Of a stretch of 64,000 bases of DNA, positions 24,327 to 33,520 are shown piece by piece (within the stretch, counting starts at the first letter, position 1; every line of letters starts with the position of its first letter). The notes under the pieces are model-generated. The model worked only from the letters and a program-made list of their open reading frames with translations, did no database searches and was not told the origin of the DNA. This DNA is from Mucilaginibacter sp. (lineage in GTDB: Bacteria > Bacteroidota > Bacteroidia > Sphingobacteriales > Sphingobacteriaceae). The stretch is taken from positions 62,001 through 126,000 of the forward strand of contig NZ_JAQBOC010000057.1 in NCBI RefSeq assembly GCF_028288225.1, given 5' to 3'. The position numbers were made by a program, and so were the translations under genes.

Positions 24327-26048
24327 TTAACTCAAAAAGTTTGTCTTAAGCGTATCCCATACTTCGGCGCCATCACCAAGCAGGGTTTGTCTTATCATAT
24401 AAATTCCAAATCCTTTTGCCTCCTCAAAGTTTATTTTAGGCGGCATCGCCAGTTCAGTAGGGTTTGTTAATACATCTATCAAAACCGGCCCATTATGTGC
24501 CAATGCTTTTTCTATCGCCGCCGGTACATCTTCTGAATTTTCTACGCGTATACCCATTATGCCAATGGCTTCGGCCATTTTTGCGAAATTGGGGTTCTTT
24601 AAATCAGTGCCAAACGGAGGCATACCAATAACCTTCATTTCCATGGCTACAAAACCAAGGGAACCATTGTTATATATGACAAGTTTTACAGGCAAATTAT
24701 ATTGATAAATGGTGAGGATATCGCCCATCATCATAGCAAAACCACCATCGCCAGATAGTGAAATAACCTGCCTTTTAGGGAATGCCAGTTGCGCCCCGAT
24801 GGCCTGCGGCATGGCGCTTGCCATGGAGCCGTGATTGAAAGAGCCGATCAACCTTCTTCCTTTTTTAATGTCCAGGTACCTTGCGGCCCAGACCGTCGGC
24901 GTACCTACATCTGCCGTAAATATAGCATCAGCCTTAGCCATATCACTGATTACCTTTGTAAGGTATTCCGGGTGGATCAACCTGCCGGTTTCACCTTTCG
25001 CATGAGAATCTAAATTCTTCCTGTTTTCCTTATATCGTTCCTGGCATTGTTCTAAAAAGGTGGTATCTGTTTTTTGATCTAGTAAAGGCAATATAACGTT
25101 AATGGTTTCCTTCACATCCCCTACGAGCCCCATGTCGAGTTTACACCTTCTTCCCAAACGTTCGGGGCGAATATCTATCTGAACTATTTTTGAATCCGCA
25201 GGATACCATTCCTTGTACGGGAAATCAGTGCCGAGCATTATTAACAGATCGCAGTTTTGAGCTGCATGGTTGCCTGAAGCAATACCAATAAGCCCTGTCA
25301 TACCGACATCGTATGGATTATCGTATTGCACATGTTCTTTTCCCCTGAGAGCATGGACCGTTGGCGATACAATTCTTCCTGCAAGCAATAATAAAGCATC
25401 GTGGGCACCGGCGCAACCGGCCCCGCAAAGCAGGGTTATCTTTTTTGAATGATTAATAAGCGTAGCCAGCTGGTGCAGGTCGGCATCGGATGGCCGGGTA
25501 TTTGGACGATTTAAAAACAATGGATGCTCCAGTCCATCATCCTGTATGTTTTGCATTGCCACATCACCCGATAAACTGATAACAGCGACACCATTTAGGC
25601 CAATGGCATTTTGAATGGCAATTTGCAACACACGGGGCATTTGACGCGAGGAGGCTATAGTCTCGCAGTAATAACTGCATTCTCTGAACAATGCCTCCGG
25701 GCGGGTTTCCTGGAAATAACTGCTGCCTACTTGTTCGCTGGGTATTTGCGCCGCAATGGCAAGCACAGGGGCATTGCTTCGGTGAGCATCATATAATCCA
25801 TTAATAAGGTGCATATTTCCGGGTCCGCAACTGCCGGCGCACACGGCCAGTTTTCCTGTCAGTTGCGCCTCGGCCCCTGCGGCAAAAGCAGCAGCTTCTT
25901 CGTGACGGTAATGTATCCATTTGATTTTTGTGGATTTACGTAATTCATCCGTAATCCCGTTGAGCGAATCGCCCACCACACCGTGTATATGCTTCACCCC
26001 GGCGTGCTCTAGTATTTCTACCAGCTTTTCTGCTACTGTTTTTGCCAT
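24327..26048 (-). CDS. poxB: Pyruvate dehydrogenase (quinone) PoxB-like
   Basis: Thiamine-diphosphate flavoenzyme of 573 residues that would decarboxylate pyruvate to acetate and CO2 and pass electrons to the membrane quinone pool. It matches E. coli PoxB (572 residues) throughout: HGVVGDSLNGITDEL, the catalytic Glu in YRHEEAAAFAAGAEAQLTG, AGSCGPGNMHLINGLYDAHR, and the ThDP/Mg motif GDGGFAMMMGDILT with NNGSLGF. The tail (LLGDGAEVWDTLKTNFLS) aligns with the lipid-binding C-terminus of PoxB. An acetolactate synthase was considered and rejected on these matches. The malic enzyme stump follows. Confidence 0.93.
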   Translation of the reverse strand: MAKTVAEKLVEILEHAGVKHIHGVVGDSLNGITDELRKSTKIKWIHYRHEEAAAFAAGAEAQLTGKLAVCAGSCGPGNMHLINGLYDAHRSNAPVLAIAAQIPSEQVGSSYFQETRPEALFRECSYYCETIASSRQMPRVLQIAIQNAIGLNGVAVISLSGDVAMQNIQDDGLEHPLFLNRPNTRPSDADLHQLATLINHSKKITLLCGAGCAGAHDALLLLAGRIVSPTVHALRGKEHVQYDNPYDVGMTGLIGIASGNHAAQNCDLLIMLGTDFPYKEWYPADSKIVQIDIRPERLGRRCKLDMGLVGDVKETINVILPLLDQKTDTTFLEQCQERYKENRKNLDSHAKGETGRLIHPEYLTKVISDMAKADAIFTADVGTPTVWAARYLDIKKGRRLIGSFNHGSMASAMPQAIGAQLAFPKRQVISLSGDGGFAMMMGDILTIYQYNLPVKLVIYNNGSLGFVAMEMKVIGMPPFGTDLKNPNFAKMAEAIGIMGIRVENSEDVPAAIEKALAHNGPVLIDVLTNPTELAMPPKINFEEAKGFGIYMIRQTLLGDGAEVWDTLKTNFLS

Positions 26049-26296
26049 GATAATAGAGGTTTGAATTCTTGTATAAAATTAAAAAAATCAAATTGTCGTT
26101 TTTATCTTTTTTTAATTTATGAGGTCCATTTTTCTGATTCTTAAGGCCTGGATGAAGCCCCGGACCGATCCGCGAAGGTAACTCACAATCCCTTGGTTGC
26201 TTATATTTACAATTAGTCCGCCTCCTTTTTTAATCAGAAGCGGTGTTTTATTTGCCAGGAAAAAAGGAATCTTGGATGTTCAATGATTATTAAATA

Positions 26297-27211
26297 TTAA
26301 TTCTTTAATATCCTCTGTAATTGTCTGGCCGTTTTGAATCCACATTTAGCAGCGATATATTCGATGGTGTATTCTGGATTGTTAAGCATAGTATTGGCAT
26401 ATTCCTTTCGCAAAAGGGTATGATATTCTAATATTGTGGAACCAGTCTTTTCCTTAAAAACCCTGCTTAAATTTCTCGGACTCATATGTACGAGTGCGGC
26501 GAGTGTATCTATATTATTTTCAGAGGATAGGTTATCGATTAAATAATCCTGGACTTCATGTACTTGCGGATTAATATGGTTCCTGTAATCCAGGTAAATA
26601 CTTTGCTGTTTGTGTGTTCCGCTCCTGCGGTGATAAACAACAAGTCCTCTTGCTACTTTATGAGTGAACAAAGGCCCTTTAAAATCTTCAAGAATAGCGA
26701 GAGCTAAGTCAATTCCTGCACTGATCCCTGCACTTGTATAAACGTTATTGCTCTTGATAAACAATATATCTGCCACTACCTTGGCCTGAGGGAATTGTTC
26801 CTGTAAATCCTTTACCCTTCGCCAATGTGTGGTACATTGGGTATCTTTTAGTAATCCGGCTTTACCTAAAGCAAATGCCCCATTGCAAACCGAACAAACC
26901 GTTACCTTGTTATCTGAACATTCTTTTAACCATTTGAAAAATGCCCATTCAGCTCCGAAGGCAATGCTGCTGACATAGTCATAATCCATACCTGGCATAA
27001 AAATAAAATCCCCTTCCTTTAGTATGGCATTAGAAAAATGTTTCAGTTTTTCAAATCCAAGCCCGGAGGTTGATACCGGCCCATCCCGGAAGGTATAAAA
27101 CTCCATCTCCGCTTCAAACCCATAAAATCTGGCTTCGGTAAATACTTGCATAGGTCCCGCGAGGTCAAGTAACTCAACTGAAGGGGGAATGATAAAGGCT
27201 ATTTTCCGCAT
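26297..27211 (-). CDS. GlxA-type AraC regulator, short at the C-terminus
   Basis: A 304-residue regulator with a DJ-1/PfpI-like sensor domain (residues 1 to about 180: AFIIPPSVELLDLAGPMQVF, VCSVCNGAFALGKAGLL with the nucleophile-position Cys, TSAGISAGIDLAL) and a C-terminal AraC domain. The first helix-turn-helix is complete (LAALVHMSPRNLSRVFKEKT). The second (YIAAKCGFKTARQLQRILKN) ends where the family usually continues for 10-15 residues (FGVSPSEYR), so the tail appears lost. It is oriented toward poxB and may regulate it. The 248 bases between them hold no gene. Confidence 0.88.
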   Translation of the reverse strand: MRKIAFIIPPSVELLDLAGPMQVFTEARFYGFEAEMEFYTFRDGPVSTSGLGFEKLKHFSNAILKEGDFIFMPGMDYDYVSSIAFGAEWAFFKWLKECSDNKVTVCSVCNGAFALGKAGLLKDTQCTTHWRRVKDLQEQFPQAKVVADILFIKSNNVYTSAGISAGIDLALAILEDFKGPLFTHKVARGLVVYHRRSGTHKQQSIYLDYRNHINPQVHEVQDYLIDNLSSENNIDTLAALVHMSPRNLSRVFKEKTGSTILEYHTLLRKEYANTMLNNPEYTIEYIAAKCGFKTARQLQRILKN

Positions 27212-27361
27212 ATATATAATACAAATTGTATGTATAAAGATAAGACATCTCTTTATCGGGAAAGGGACAATTTTATGTCATAAACAGACGGTTGCTTAAT
27301 AAATTCAAGGATCAGTAGTTATTGATCTGTATTAAATATCGTAAGGAGTCATCTTATTTCA

Positions 27362-29593
27362 TCAATAAGTTAAAGTTACTCCTGCACCTAAACCCATATC
27401 ACTATCATAATGAGAGGATACCGAAAAGTATTTGGTAACCACATACCTTAAACCGGCCATGTATTCTCTATCTGTGTTTACCATAAAATTAAAACGAAGC
27501 CGTTTAGATAAAGGAACATCCTCCCTCATTAATTGAAACCGGAGTTTGCCATCGCTATCGAACCTCGCGTCAGCTTTTACTAAAAGTGGTAAAGTGTATT
27601 CAACACCAATACAAAATACCTTTCGATTATCTTTATCGCTGATGTGTCCGAAAATATCTTTTTCCGGACCATCCATTTTCCGGTAACGGAAATCCCAGCC
27701 CACATAAGGGAACCACCATTGCATTTGACCGACATATCTGCCCAAATGGCTTTCGGATTCGTACCCGTCCTTATTATTTAACCCTATACGCCATTCTGTT
27801 TGCAGCTGGTATCTGGTATTGGCAAACATTACTTCTCCATCGCTGCCATTACTTTCCAGGCCAACCTTTGCAGCCATATGTATTTTCCGGTCATCCGCAT
27901 ATATTTTCTTCATGGCCGCTTGCGGATCAGGTACCTCGGGATTGGCGGGTGAGTTTTCATAACTGAATATCCGGCCCATTCCGCTCATCATGTGATAGAG
28001 TATATGGCAATGAAAAAACCAATCACCACTTTCCGTAGCAGCAAATTCCAGTGTATCCGTCTCCATTGGCATAATATCCACCACGCTTTTCAACGGTGAA
28101 TAGTCACCCTGTCCATTTAGCAATCTGAAAAAATGCCCGTGAAGGTGCATCGGGTGGCGCATCATTGTACCATTGTATAGAATGATTCGGACGTTCTCTC
28201 CTTTTTTGATCAGGATCTTATCTGTTTCTGAAACGGTTTTATTGTCAATTGTCCACACATATCGGTTCATGTTTCCCGAAAGATTGAAGTGCAGCACTTT
28301 AGCAGGTATATTGGGCAAAGTGGTTTTTACAGGCGAGCGCAGCATCGCATAATTCAGGGTGATTATTTCTTTCGGTGTTTGGATTATCGTATCCTTTACA
28401 GGTTTTACGTCGCCGGTAATTTCCGGGTACATCACCGTATTCATATCCATCTGCTGCAGGCTCATCTTCATGCCCATATCGTTCATGCTGCCGTCCATCT
28501 TCATCATATCGTTCATCATCTTCATGCCTTCAAAATATTTCAGTCTTGGCATCGGTTCAGATTTTACTTTTTTACCCGTTCCCAGCCATAACGATGTCGA
28601 TTTTGTTCTGTCCTCGGCAGTGGCTAAAAATTCATAGCTTTTATTATCCGGGATGGTGACCACGACATCATAAGTTTCTGAGACCCCAACGATCATTCTA
28701 TCTACATCGACAGGCTCTACATCTTTTCCGTCATTAGCTATAACCGTTAGTTTGCTGCCAGCATACTTTAACCAAAAATAAGTGGATGAACTGCCGTTAA
28801 TGATCCTGAGCTTTACTTTATCCCCGGCTTTGAATTGCGGTGCCTCGTTTTCGGGTTTACCGTTGCTTAAAAACCGGTCATAATAAACATCACTGACATC
28901 CATGGCGGTCATTCTTTTCCATTCATTGGTTAGTTTGGTTTTGAAATGTCCGGCCCTGATAGCCTCTGCATAACTCTGTGTGCTGCCTTTGCGGATGCCA
29001 TACCAGTCAGTAGCGTTGTGCAGTGAACGATCCACCTGGTCGGGGTTCTCATCTGTCCAGTCACTTAGCAACAAGGTATATTCTTTAACCGGCGGCTCAT
29101 TCCTTTTATGAATGATGATAGCACCGTACAAACCGCTTTGCTGCTGCATCATGGAATGTGAATGATACCAATAGGTTCCATTCTGTACGATGGGAAATGT
29201 ATAATAATGGGTTTCACCCATTTTAATGGGTGTTGTCGTTAAATAGGAAACACCATCATAACGGTTAGGTAGAATTAACCCGTGCCAATGAATAGATGTC
29301 TCCATCATCATCGTGTTATGCACATATATTTCGGCAGTGTCGCCTTCAGTAAAATATAATGTTGGTGCAGGGATGGTACCATTGATGGCCAAAGCGGGCC
29401 TGTTTTTGGCAGAATAGTTTACTGAAGTATCACCAATATACAAATGATAAATTGCCCTGCCTCCTATCTTTTGATAAAAAGGTAAACGATCACCTTTGGG
29501 GCTATCTCCCATGTCCATCGACATAGATTCTTGCTGGCACAAAGAAACCAATGGGAATAACAAACTGAACATTAAAAAAAATAGGATTTTCAT
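27362..29593 (-). CDS. Multicopper oxidase fused to a CopB-like barrel domain
   Basis: A 743-residue exported protein with signal peptide MKILFFLMFSLLFPLVSLCQ. Copper ligands are present in four motifs: SIHWHGLILP, TYWYHSHSMMQ, HPMHLHGHFF and WFFHCHILYHMMSGMG. This is the CopA/laccase arrangement used for periplasmic Cu(I) oxidation. A methionine-rich loop with MKMMNDMMKMDGSMNDMGMK lies in the middle. From about residue 560 the sequence resembles CopB, the outer-membrane copper-resistance barrel (RYQLQTEWRIGL, MQWWFPYVGWDFRY, AGLRYVVTKYFSV), ending in an aromatic residue. It heads a copper group with a DUF3347 and an HMA-MauE protein, all on this strand. Confidence 0.92.
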   Translation of the reverse strand: MKILFFLMFSLLFPLVSLCQQESMSMDMGDSPKGDRLPFYQKIGGRAIYHLYIGDTSVNYSAKNRPALAINGTIPAPTLYFTEGDTAEIYVHNTMMMETSIHWHGLILPNRYDGVSYLTTTPIKMGETHYYTFPIVQNGTYWYHSHSMMQQQSGLYGAIIIHKRNEPPVKEYTLLLSDWTDENPDQVDRSLHNATDWYGIRKGSTQSYAEAIRAGHFKTKLTNEWKRMTAMDVSDVYYDRFLSNGKPENEAPQFKAGDKVKLRIINGSSSTYFWLKYAGSKLTVIANDGKDVEPVDVDRMIVGVSETYDVVVTIPDNKSYEFLATAEDRTKSTSLWLGTGKKVKSEPMPRLKYFEGMKMMNDMMKMDGSMNDMGMKMSLQQMDMNTVMYPEITGDVKPVKDTIIQTPKEIITLNYAMLRSPVKTTLPNIPAKVLHFNLSGNMNRYVWTIDNKTVSETDKILIKKGENVRIILYNGTMMRHPMHLHGHFFRLLNGQGDYSPLKSVVDIMPMETDTLEFAATESGDWFFHCHILYHMMSGMGRIFSYENSPANPEVPDPQAAMKKIYADDRKIHMAAKVGLESNGSDGEVMFANTRYQLQTEWRIGLNNKDGYESESHLGRYVGQMQWWFPYVGWDFRYRKMDGPEKDIFGHISDKDNRKVFCIGVEYTLPLLVKADARFDSDGKLRFQLMREDVPLSKRLRFNFMVNTDREYMAGLRYVVTKYFSVSSHYDSDMGLGAGVTLTY

Positions 29594-29635
29594 ATTGGTC
29601 TATTTGTGCTGTTGATGATTAGCTTATTTAATGGT

Positions 29636-30130
29636 TTATGGGTTTATCGTTTCTGTTATTCTTCCGCAAGAAAGCATTGCGTTGCCGTAGTAAGGATTTT
29701 TTATACTGGTTTCACTGCTTAACCAGTACATTTTTTTCATAGGGCAATATTGCTGGTAAACGGGTTGCCCGGATAACTTTACTATTTGGGCCAGCGAGTA
29801 AAAATCCTGAGAGAAAGTTGCAAAGTACTCGCGCTGTTTGGTCAGATCTTTCGCTGTTCTTATACGTTCAGCATCAGCAATCAAATTCTTTTGAATGGCT
29901 ATAAAAGCATTCATTTTCCCGCCAGGGAGCGTTTTCAATTCCAAGCTATTATTGGTTTTAATAAATTGGCCGGCGTTAGAAGCAGCGGTCAATGCATCTG
30001 AATTGACCAGGGCATTTTTTACGCCGTAGTACGCGCTCAGCAAGGCGGTTAGGTCAGACGAATTTTGCTGTATATGGAAAGAAAATATGGTGATTAGCAT
30101 AATGTGGGTGGCTATTAATAATGTTTTCAT
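29636..30130 (-). CDS. DUF3347 exported protein
   Basis: A 164-residue protein with an N-terminal signal or anchor segment and a helical domain. The C-terminal stretch YCPMKKMYWLSSE, then NPYYGNAMLSCG, is the hallmark of DUF3347, with Cys, Met and His-type metal ligands. The family accompanies RND and multicopper copper-efflux systems in Bacteroidetes and probably binds copper in the periplasm. It precedes the multicopper oxidase by 42 bases in the direction of transcription. Confidence 0.88.
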   Translation of the reverse strand: MKTLLIATHIMLITIFSFHIQQNSSDLTALLSAYYGVKNALVNSDALTAASNAGQFIKTNNSLELKTLPGGKMNAFIAIQKNLIADAERIRTAKDLTKQREYFATFSQDFYSLAQIVKLSGQPVYQQYCPMKKMYWLSSETSIKNPYYGNAMLSCGRITETINP

Positions 30131-30218
30131 GTTATTGTTAATTAAGTTAAAAGTATGTGGTATTTAAACGAATGAATGGACAACGGCGCGTCAGATACGG
30201 ACAATGCTAAAACCGGTT

Positions 30219-30956
30219 TTACTGCATAATAATCAACATAGTTACACTCATCGCTATCATTAAGGCGTCTTCGATAATCGTTACTGTGCTCATCGGCAGA
30301 TTGAATACAGCGCCTAAACAGGCACACCTGATCTTGCGTTTATTTAATACGCTTTGTAATACACCAATGATGCTGACCGACATCACCACGAGCGTGATGT
30401 AATTAATGATATCGGGTTGAAGGTTCGCTGCATAGCCTAACCCCAGGAACAGCTCAATAAAAGGGTAGATGTAACCCCATGATCTGAACTTTTTTGCCAC
30501 GATATCATACATGGAATAACTGTCGGCAAACCCGTTTAGATTAAGCATTTTAAAGAAGGAGAAAATAATGAAAAACCCGGCCATGAAAATTCGCATTCCC
30601 GTTACAAGGTTGAAATGATCACCTGATAAAGCAGCAATCAATGAAGTGACTGTGATGTAAGCAAAAATGAGCAGTATGGGTTTATAGATTTCAAACCAGG
30701 ATTTTTTTTCATCCTCATTATCGGTTGAGAAAACTGGTGCCGGGTTTACCACTTCAGATAGCTGATATTTTGGATAATCGGCTAAAGCGATTTTTAAAGT
30801 TACTGTTGGGATGTGCTTAGCCATTTCAATATTGGCTGTACCTTTTGCCAGGTCAATGCTTACCTTTTCTACGCCATCAACTTTAGATAGCAGGCCCTCT
30901 ACTTTGTTTTGGCAACCTGAACAGGTCATGCCGGAAATGTTATATGTATGTGTCAT
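30219..30956 (-). CDS. HMA domain fused to a MauE/DoxX-like membrane protein
   Basis: A 245-residue protein. Residues 1 to about 68 form a heavy-metal-associated domain with GMTCSGCQNKV, which binds Cu(I) through two cysteines. Then four hydrophobic segments follow (about 92-110, 122-140, 160-180, 185-205), plus a last one at the C-terminus. The segment RCACLGAVFNLPMSTVTIIED is characteristic of MauE-family proteins, which include redox and disulfide-handling partners. Such HMA-MauE fusions are found beside copper genes, and this one starts the minus-strand copper group. A function in delivering copper or electrons is inferred only. Confidence 0.88.
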   Translation of the reverse strand: MTHTYNISGMTCSGCQNKVEGLLSKVDGVEKVSIDLAKGTANIEMAKHIPTVTLKIALADYPKYQLSEVVNPAPVFSTDNEDEKKSWFEIYKPILLIFAYITVTSLIAALSGDHFNLVTGMRIFMAGFFIIFSFFKMLNLNGFADSYSMYDIVAKKFRSWGYIYPFIELFLGLGYAANLQPDIINYITLVVMSVSIIGVLQSVLNKRKIRCACLGAVFNLPMSTVTIIEDALMIAMSVTMLIIMQ

Positions 30957-31045
30957 GATATATTTTATTTTGACACAAAAATACCGGGTAGCTGAGCCCG
31001 GTATGTTACATAATTATGGGTAGGATTTATATCCTGTTGACAGGC

Positions 31046-31120
31046 CTAAACTTCATTTAGGAATTTACGCAAATGAATTCCTTGTGCCTTGAACTGAGTA
31101 GGGGTAAGCCCGGTAACTGG
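31046..31120 (-). pseudogene. C-terminal scrap of an AraC-family gene
   Basis: On the minus strand the frame reads TGLTPTQFKAQGIHLRKFLN, then EV and a TAG stop at 31046-31048. TGLTPTQF is the typical last helix of an AraC DNA-binding domain. Everything upstream is missing; at about 31113-31120 the sequence joins directly onto a nitroreductase tail on the opposite strand. Confidence 0.6.
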
Positions 31121-31311
31121 AACAGGTGGATGCTACGCCAATGGAAGGCTTTAATGCCCAGGCATTAGATGAGCTGCTTGGTTTGAAGAAAAAAAGCCTC
31201 AGAAGCTCCATGCTACTGGCGATAGGTTATCGGGATGAGGCCAATGATTGGAACCTCCAGTTAAAGAAGATCAGGAAACCATTGGCTGAACTCGTGACGG
31301 AATTAGCTTAA
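31117..31311 (+). pseudogene. C-terminal scrap of a nitroreductase
   Basis: The plus strand reads LEQVDATPMEGF, then LDELLGLKKKSLRSSMLLAI and GYRDEANDW. This is the conserved C-terminal part of the FMN-dependent nitroreductase family, whose members have about 200 residues. Roughly 140 N-terminal residues are absent. A GTG at 31126 could start translation, but the fold would be incomplete. Confidence 0.75.
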
Positions 31312-31372
31312 CGCCAATTTACCGTTAACTTTTGAAGTAATATGTCGCATATTTGTATCACTAAAGTGATTC

Positions 31373-31951
31373 ATGTTCGAAATATTTCAAAGGTATATCA
31401 GTGACCAGATTACGCTAAGCGCGGAAGAATATGAACTGATCAAGTCGGTATGTATCTTTAAGAAACTGCGTAAACGACAATACCTGCTTCAGGACGGGGA
31501 CGTATGGAAATACAATGCATTTGTTTGTAAAGGCTGTCTGCGGAATTACCGCGTAGATGAAAATGGCGGTGAGCATATCATGGGGTTTTCAAAGGAATGC
31601 TGGTGGACGGGTGACCGGGAGAGTTTGTTGACCGGCAAGCCATCCGTTAATAATATTGACGCGCTGGAGGACGCTGAAGTAATATTAATTACCAAACCCA
31701 GTTTCGAATTGCTCTGCGCACAGATACCGGCCTTTAATGATTTAATCAACAGCATCCTCAACAAAAGCTTTATTGCCAGCCAAAACCGAATCCATTCGGC
31801 GATCAGTTTTACCGCTGAACAGAAATACCGGAATTTCATGGATAAATATCCCGATCTGACCTATAGGGTTCCGCAACACATGATCGCATCGTTTCTGGGA
31901 ATGACCCCGGAGACACTGAGCCGGGTCAGGAAAGAAGTTGCAAAAAAATAG
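31373..31951 (+). CDS. Crp/Fnr-family regulator
   Basis: A 192-residue protein with a cyclic-nucleotide-binding-type beta barrel (about residues 15-125; KLRKRQYLLQDGDVWKYNAF) and a C-terminal winged-helix domain whose recognition helix lies in MIASFLGMTPETLSRVRKEV. The cAMP-contacting Arg-Ser pair of CRP is not evident. This type is abundant in Bacteroidetes and usually controls the neighbouring gene. It is 122 bases upstream of the AhpD-like gene on the same strand. Confidence 0.9.
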   Translation: MFEIFQRYISDQITLSAEEYELIKSVCIFKKLRKRQYLLQDGDVWKYNAFVCKGCLRNYRVDENGGEHIMGFSKECWWTGDRESLLTGKPSVNNIDALEDAEVILITKPSFELLCAQIPAFNDLINSILNKSFIASQNRIHSAISFTAEQKYRNFMDKYPDLTYRVPQHMIASFLGMTPETLSRVRKEVAKK

Positions 31952-32073
31952 TCCACTAATCGCGCAATTGATCTCTTGCTGGGCCACCCATTATCTGAAG
32001 ACTGGTATAATTAACACCAAACCTATAGCTTTATTTTTGTGGGTATAATTAATAAAAGCTAATAATTCAGATA

Positions 32074-32511
32074 ATGAGCACACGTATTAAAATTGACAAA
32101 ACAGAACCGGCCGGATACAGCGCGATTCTTGGGCTGGAAGAATTCATTGAAAGCACCTCCCTGACCAAAACCCATAAAAACCTGATCAAGATCAGGGCCT
32201 CACAGATCAACGGATGTGCGTTTTGTATTGATATGCACACCAAAGAAGCCCGCAGGGCTGGCGAGACGGAACAGCGTATCTATGCCCTTAATGCATGGCG
32301 CGATACCCCGTTCTTTTCAGAAGAAGAACAGGCGATATTAGCGTTGACCGAAGAAGTGACTTTGATCAGCAATCATGTAAAAGATGAAACCTATGAACGG
32401 GCTGCCGGATTGCTCGATGAAAAGTATCTTGCACAAGTTATTCTCGCAATCATTACCATCAACGCATGGAACAGGATCGGTATCACAACCTTACTCGTAC
32501 CTGCATCTTAA
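32074..32511 (+). CDS. AhpD-like carboxymuconolactone decarboxylase-family protein
   Basis: A 145-residue all-helical protein. The redox centre is CAFCIDMHTKEA at about residues 49-60, with two cysteines and a nearby His, as in alkylhydroperoxidase AhpD. A probable role is peroxide or quinone reduction, or a general thiol redox function. It is most likely under the Crp/Fnr-type regulator just upstream. A strong terminator follows. Confidence 0.92.
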   Translation: MSTRIKIDKTEPAGYSAILGLEEFIESTSLTKTHKNLIKIRASQINGCAFCIDMHTKEARRAGETEQRIYALNAWRDTPFFSEEEQAILALTEEVTLISNHVKDETYERAAGLLDEKYLAQVILAIITINAWNRIGITTLLVPAS

Positions 32512-32530
32512 ATGAAAAAGGATTCCAAAA

Positions 32531-32563
32531 ACAAAGCCCGCACATCGCGGGCTTTGTTTTTTT
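32531..32563 (+). terminator. Intrinsic terminator after the AhpD-like gene
   Basis: ACAAAGCCCGC, loop ACATC and GCGGGCTTTGT form a perfect 11-pair stem followed by a run of T. It ends the rightward transcript and separates it from the convergent transporter gene. Confidence 0.88.
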
Positions 32564-32620
32564 ATATACAATTAAACAATTTCTGGCTTGTTGCACCCAC
32601 AGGTTTTATGGCAGTAAATG

Positions 32621-33520
32621 CTAACTGTATATGACCCGCCTTTTCGGTATATTCATCAATACTACCGCAAACAGAATGAGCATAACACCCCTCCATTGAA
32701 GCAGGCTTACCGGCTCCTTAAGTAAAAGATGCGCCATAAATACAGAAACGGGAATTTCAATAGACGCGATTATTGCCCCCAGCCCAATACCTGTTATTGC
32801 CATTCCCTTGGTGAATAATAATGGCGGAAGGACAGTACCAAACAATGATACGACCAAACCCCAGCTTAGAAATATTCCAAAAGAAAAATGCTGATTAAGT
32901 GAAGCGTGAAAAATTATTAGGATAATGATCAGCCCGCCAAGGATCATGAAAAGGCTTCTTTTTAAAGGGGGCAGATGCAACTCCAATTTATTGGATGAAT
33001 ACATGGTAGCCGTGTAAGATAATGCAGCCATCAATCCCCAGCCAAAACCAATCCAGTTGACATTGATAGATTGTTCAAATAAATTAGTAGCCAGTATTGT
33101 TCCGGCCAGGATGATCACAACGGCTATGATCTTCCGGAAACCTGGCATCTTTCTGTGGATGATCATTTCTACTAAAACACCCATCCATACCGTTTGTATC
33201 AATAATACGATGGCGACACTCACAGGGATATATTGTACCGACTGGTAATAGAAAACACCGGTTAAACCTAATGATGTTCCCGCTACAACCAGCTTTAATT
33301 GGCTCTTTATTCCTGTTGTATTATTCCCCTTTACCGAAGCCGTTTTTTTTAACAAAGTTAATAGCAATAGCACGGCAAATCCGATGGTAAACTGCGATAT
33401 GGTTACCTCAGCTATATTGAAGCCGTCATGATAGGCCATTTTTACAAAAGTCCCCAACATGCCATAACAAATTGCTCCTAATACAATGAAGCTACTCCCT
33501 TTAAGTATCTGGCTCTTCAT
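32621..33520 (-). CDS. EamA/DMT-family transporter
   Basis: A 299-residue inner-membrane protein with ten hydrophobic segments in two repeated EamA domains. GSSFIVLGAICYGMLGTFVK is the first helix; the second repeat begins near LMAALSYTATMYSSNKLEL. Members export amino acids or other small metabolites; the substrate is unknown. The start codon overlaps the stop codon of the oxidoreductase gene by four bases (33517-33520), so the two are translationally coupled. Confidence 0.92.
   Translation of the reverse strand: MKSQILKGSSFIVLGAICYGMLGTFVKMAYHDGFNIAEVTISQFTIGFAVLLLLTLLKKTASVKGNNTTGIKSQLKLVVAGTSLGLTGVFYYQSVQYIPVSVAIVLLIQTVWMGVLVEMIIHRKMPGFRKIIAVVIILAGTILATNLFEQSINVNWIGFGWGLMAALSYTATMYSSNKLELHLPPLKRSLFMILGGLIIILIIFHASLNQHFSFGIFLSWGLVVSLFGTVLPPLLFTKGMAITGIGLGAIIASIEIPVSVFMAHLLLKEPVSLLQWRGVMLILFAVVLMNIPKRRVIYS

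Noticed and set aside
24327..26048. Acetolactate synthase
   Set aside because: The GDSLNG, AGSCGPGNMHLINGLYDAHR and LAKTN-type C-terminal segments match pyruvate oxidase PoxB throughout.
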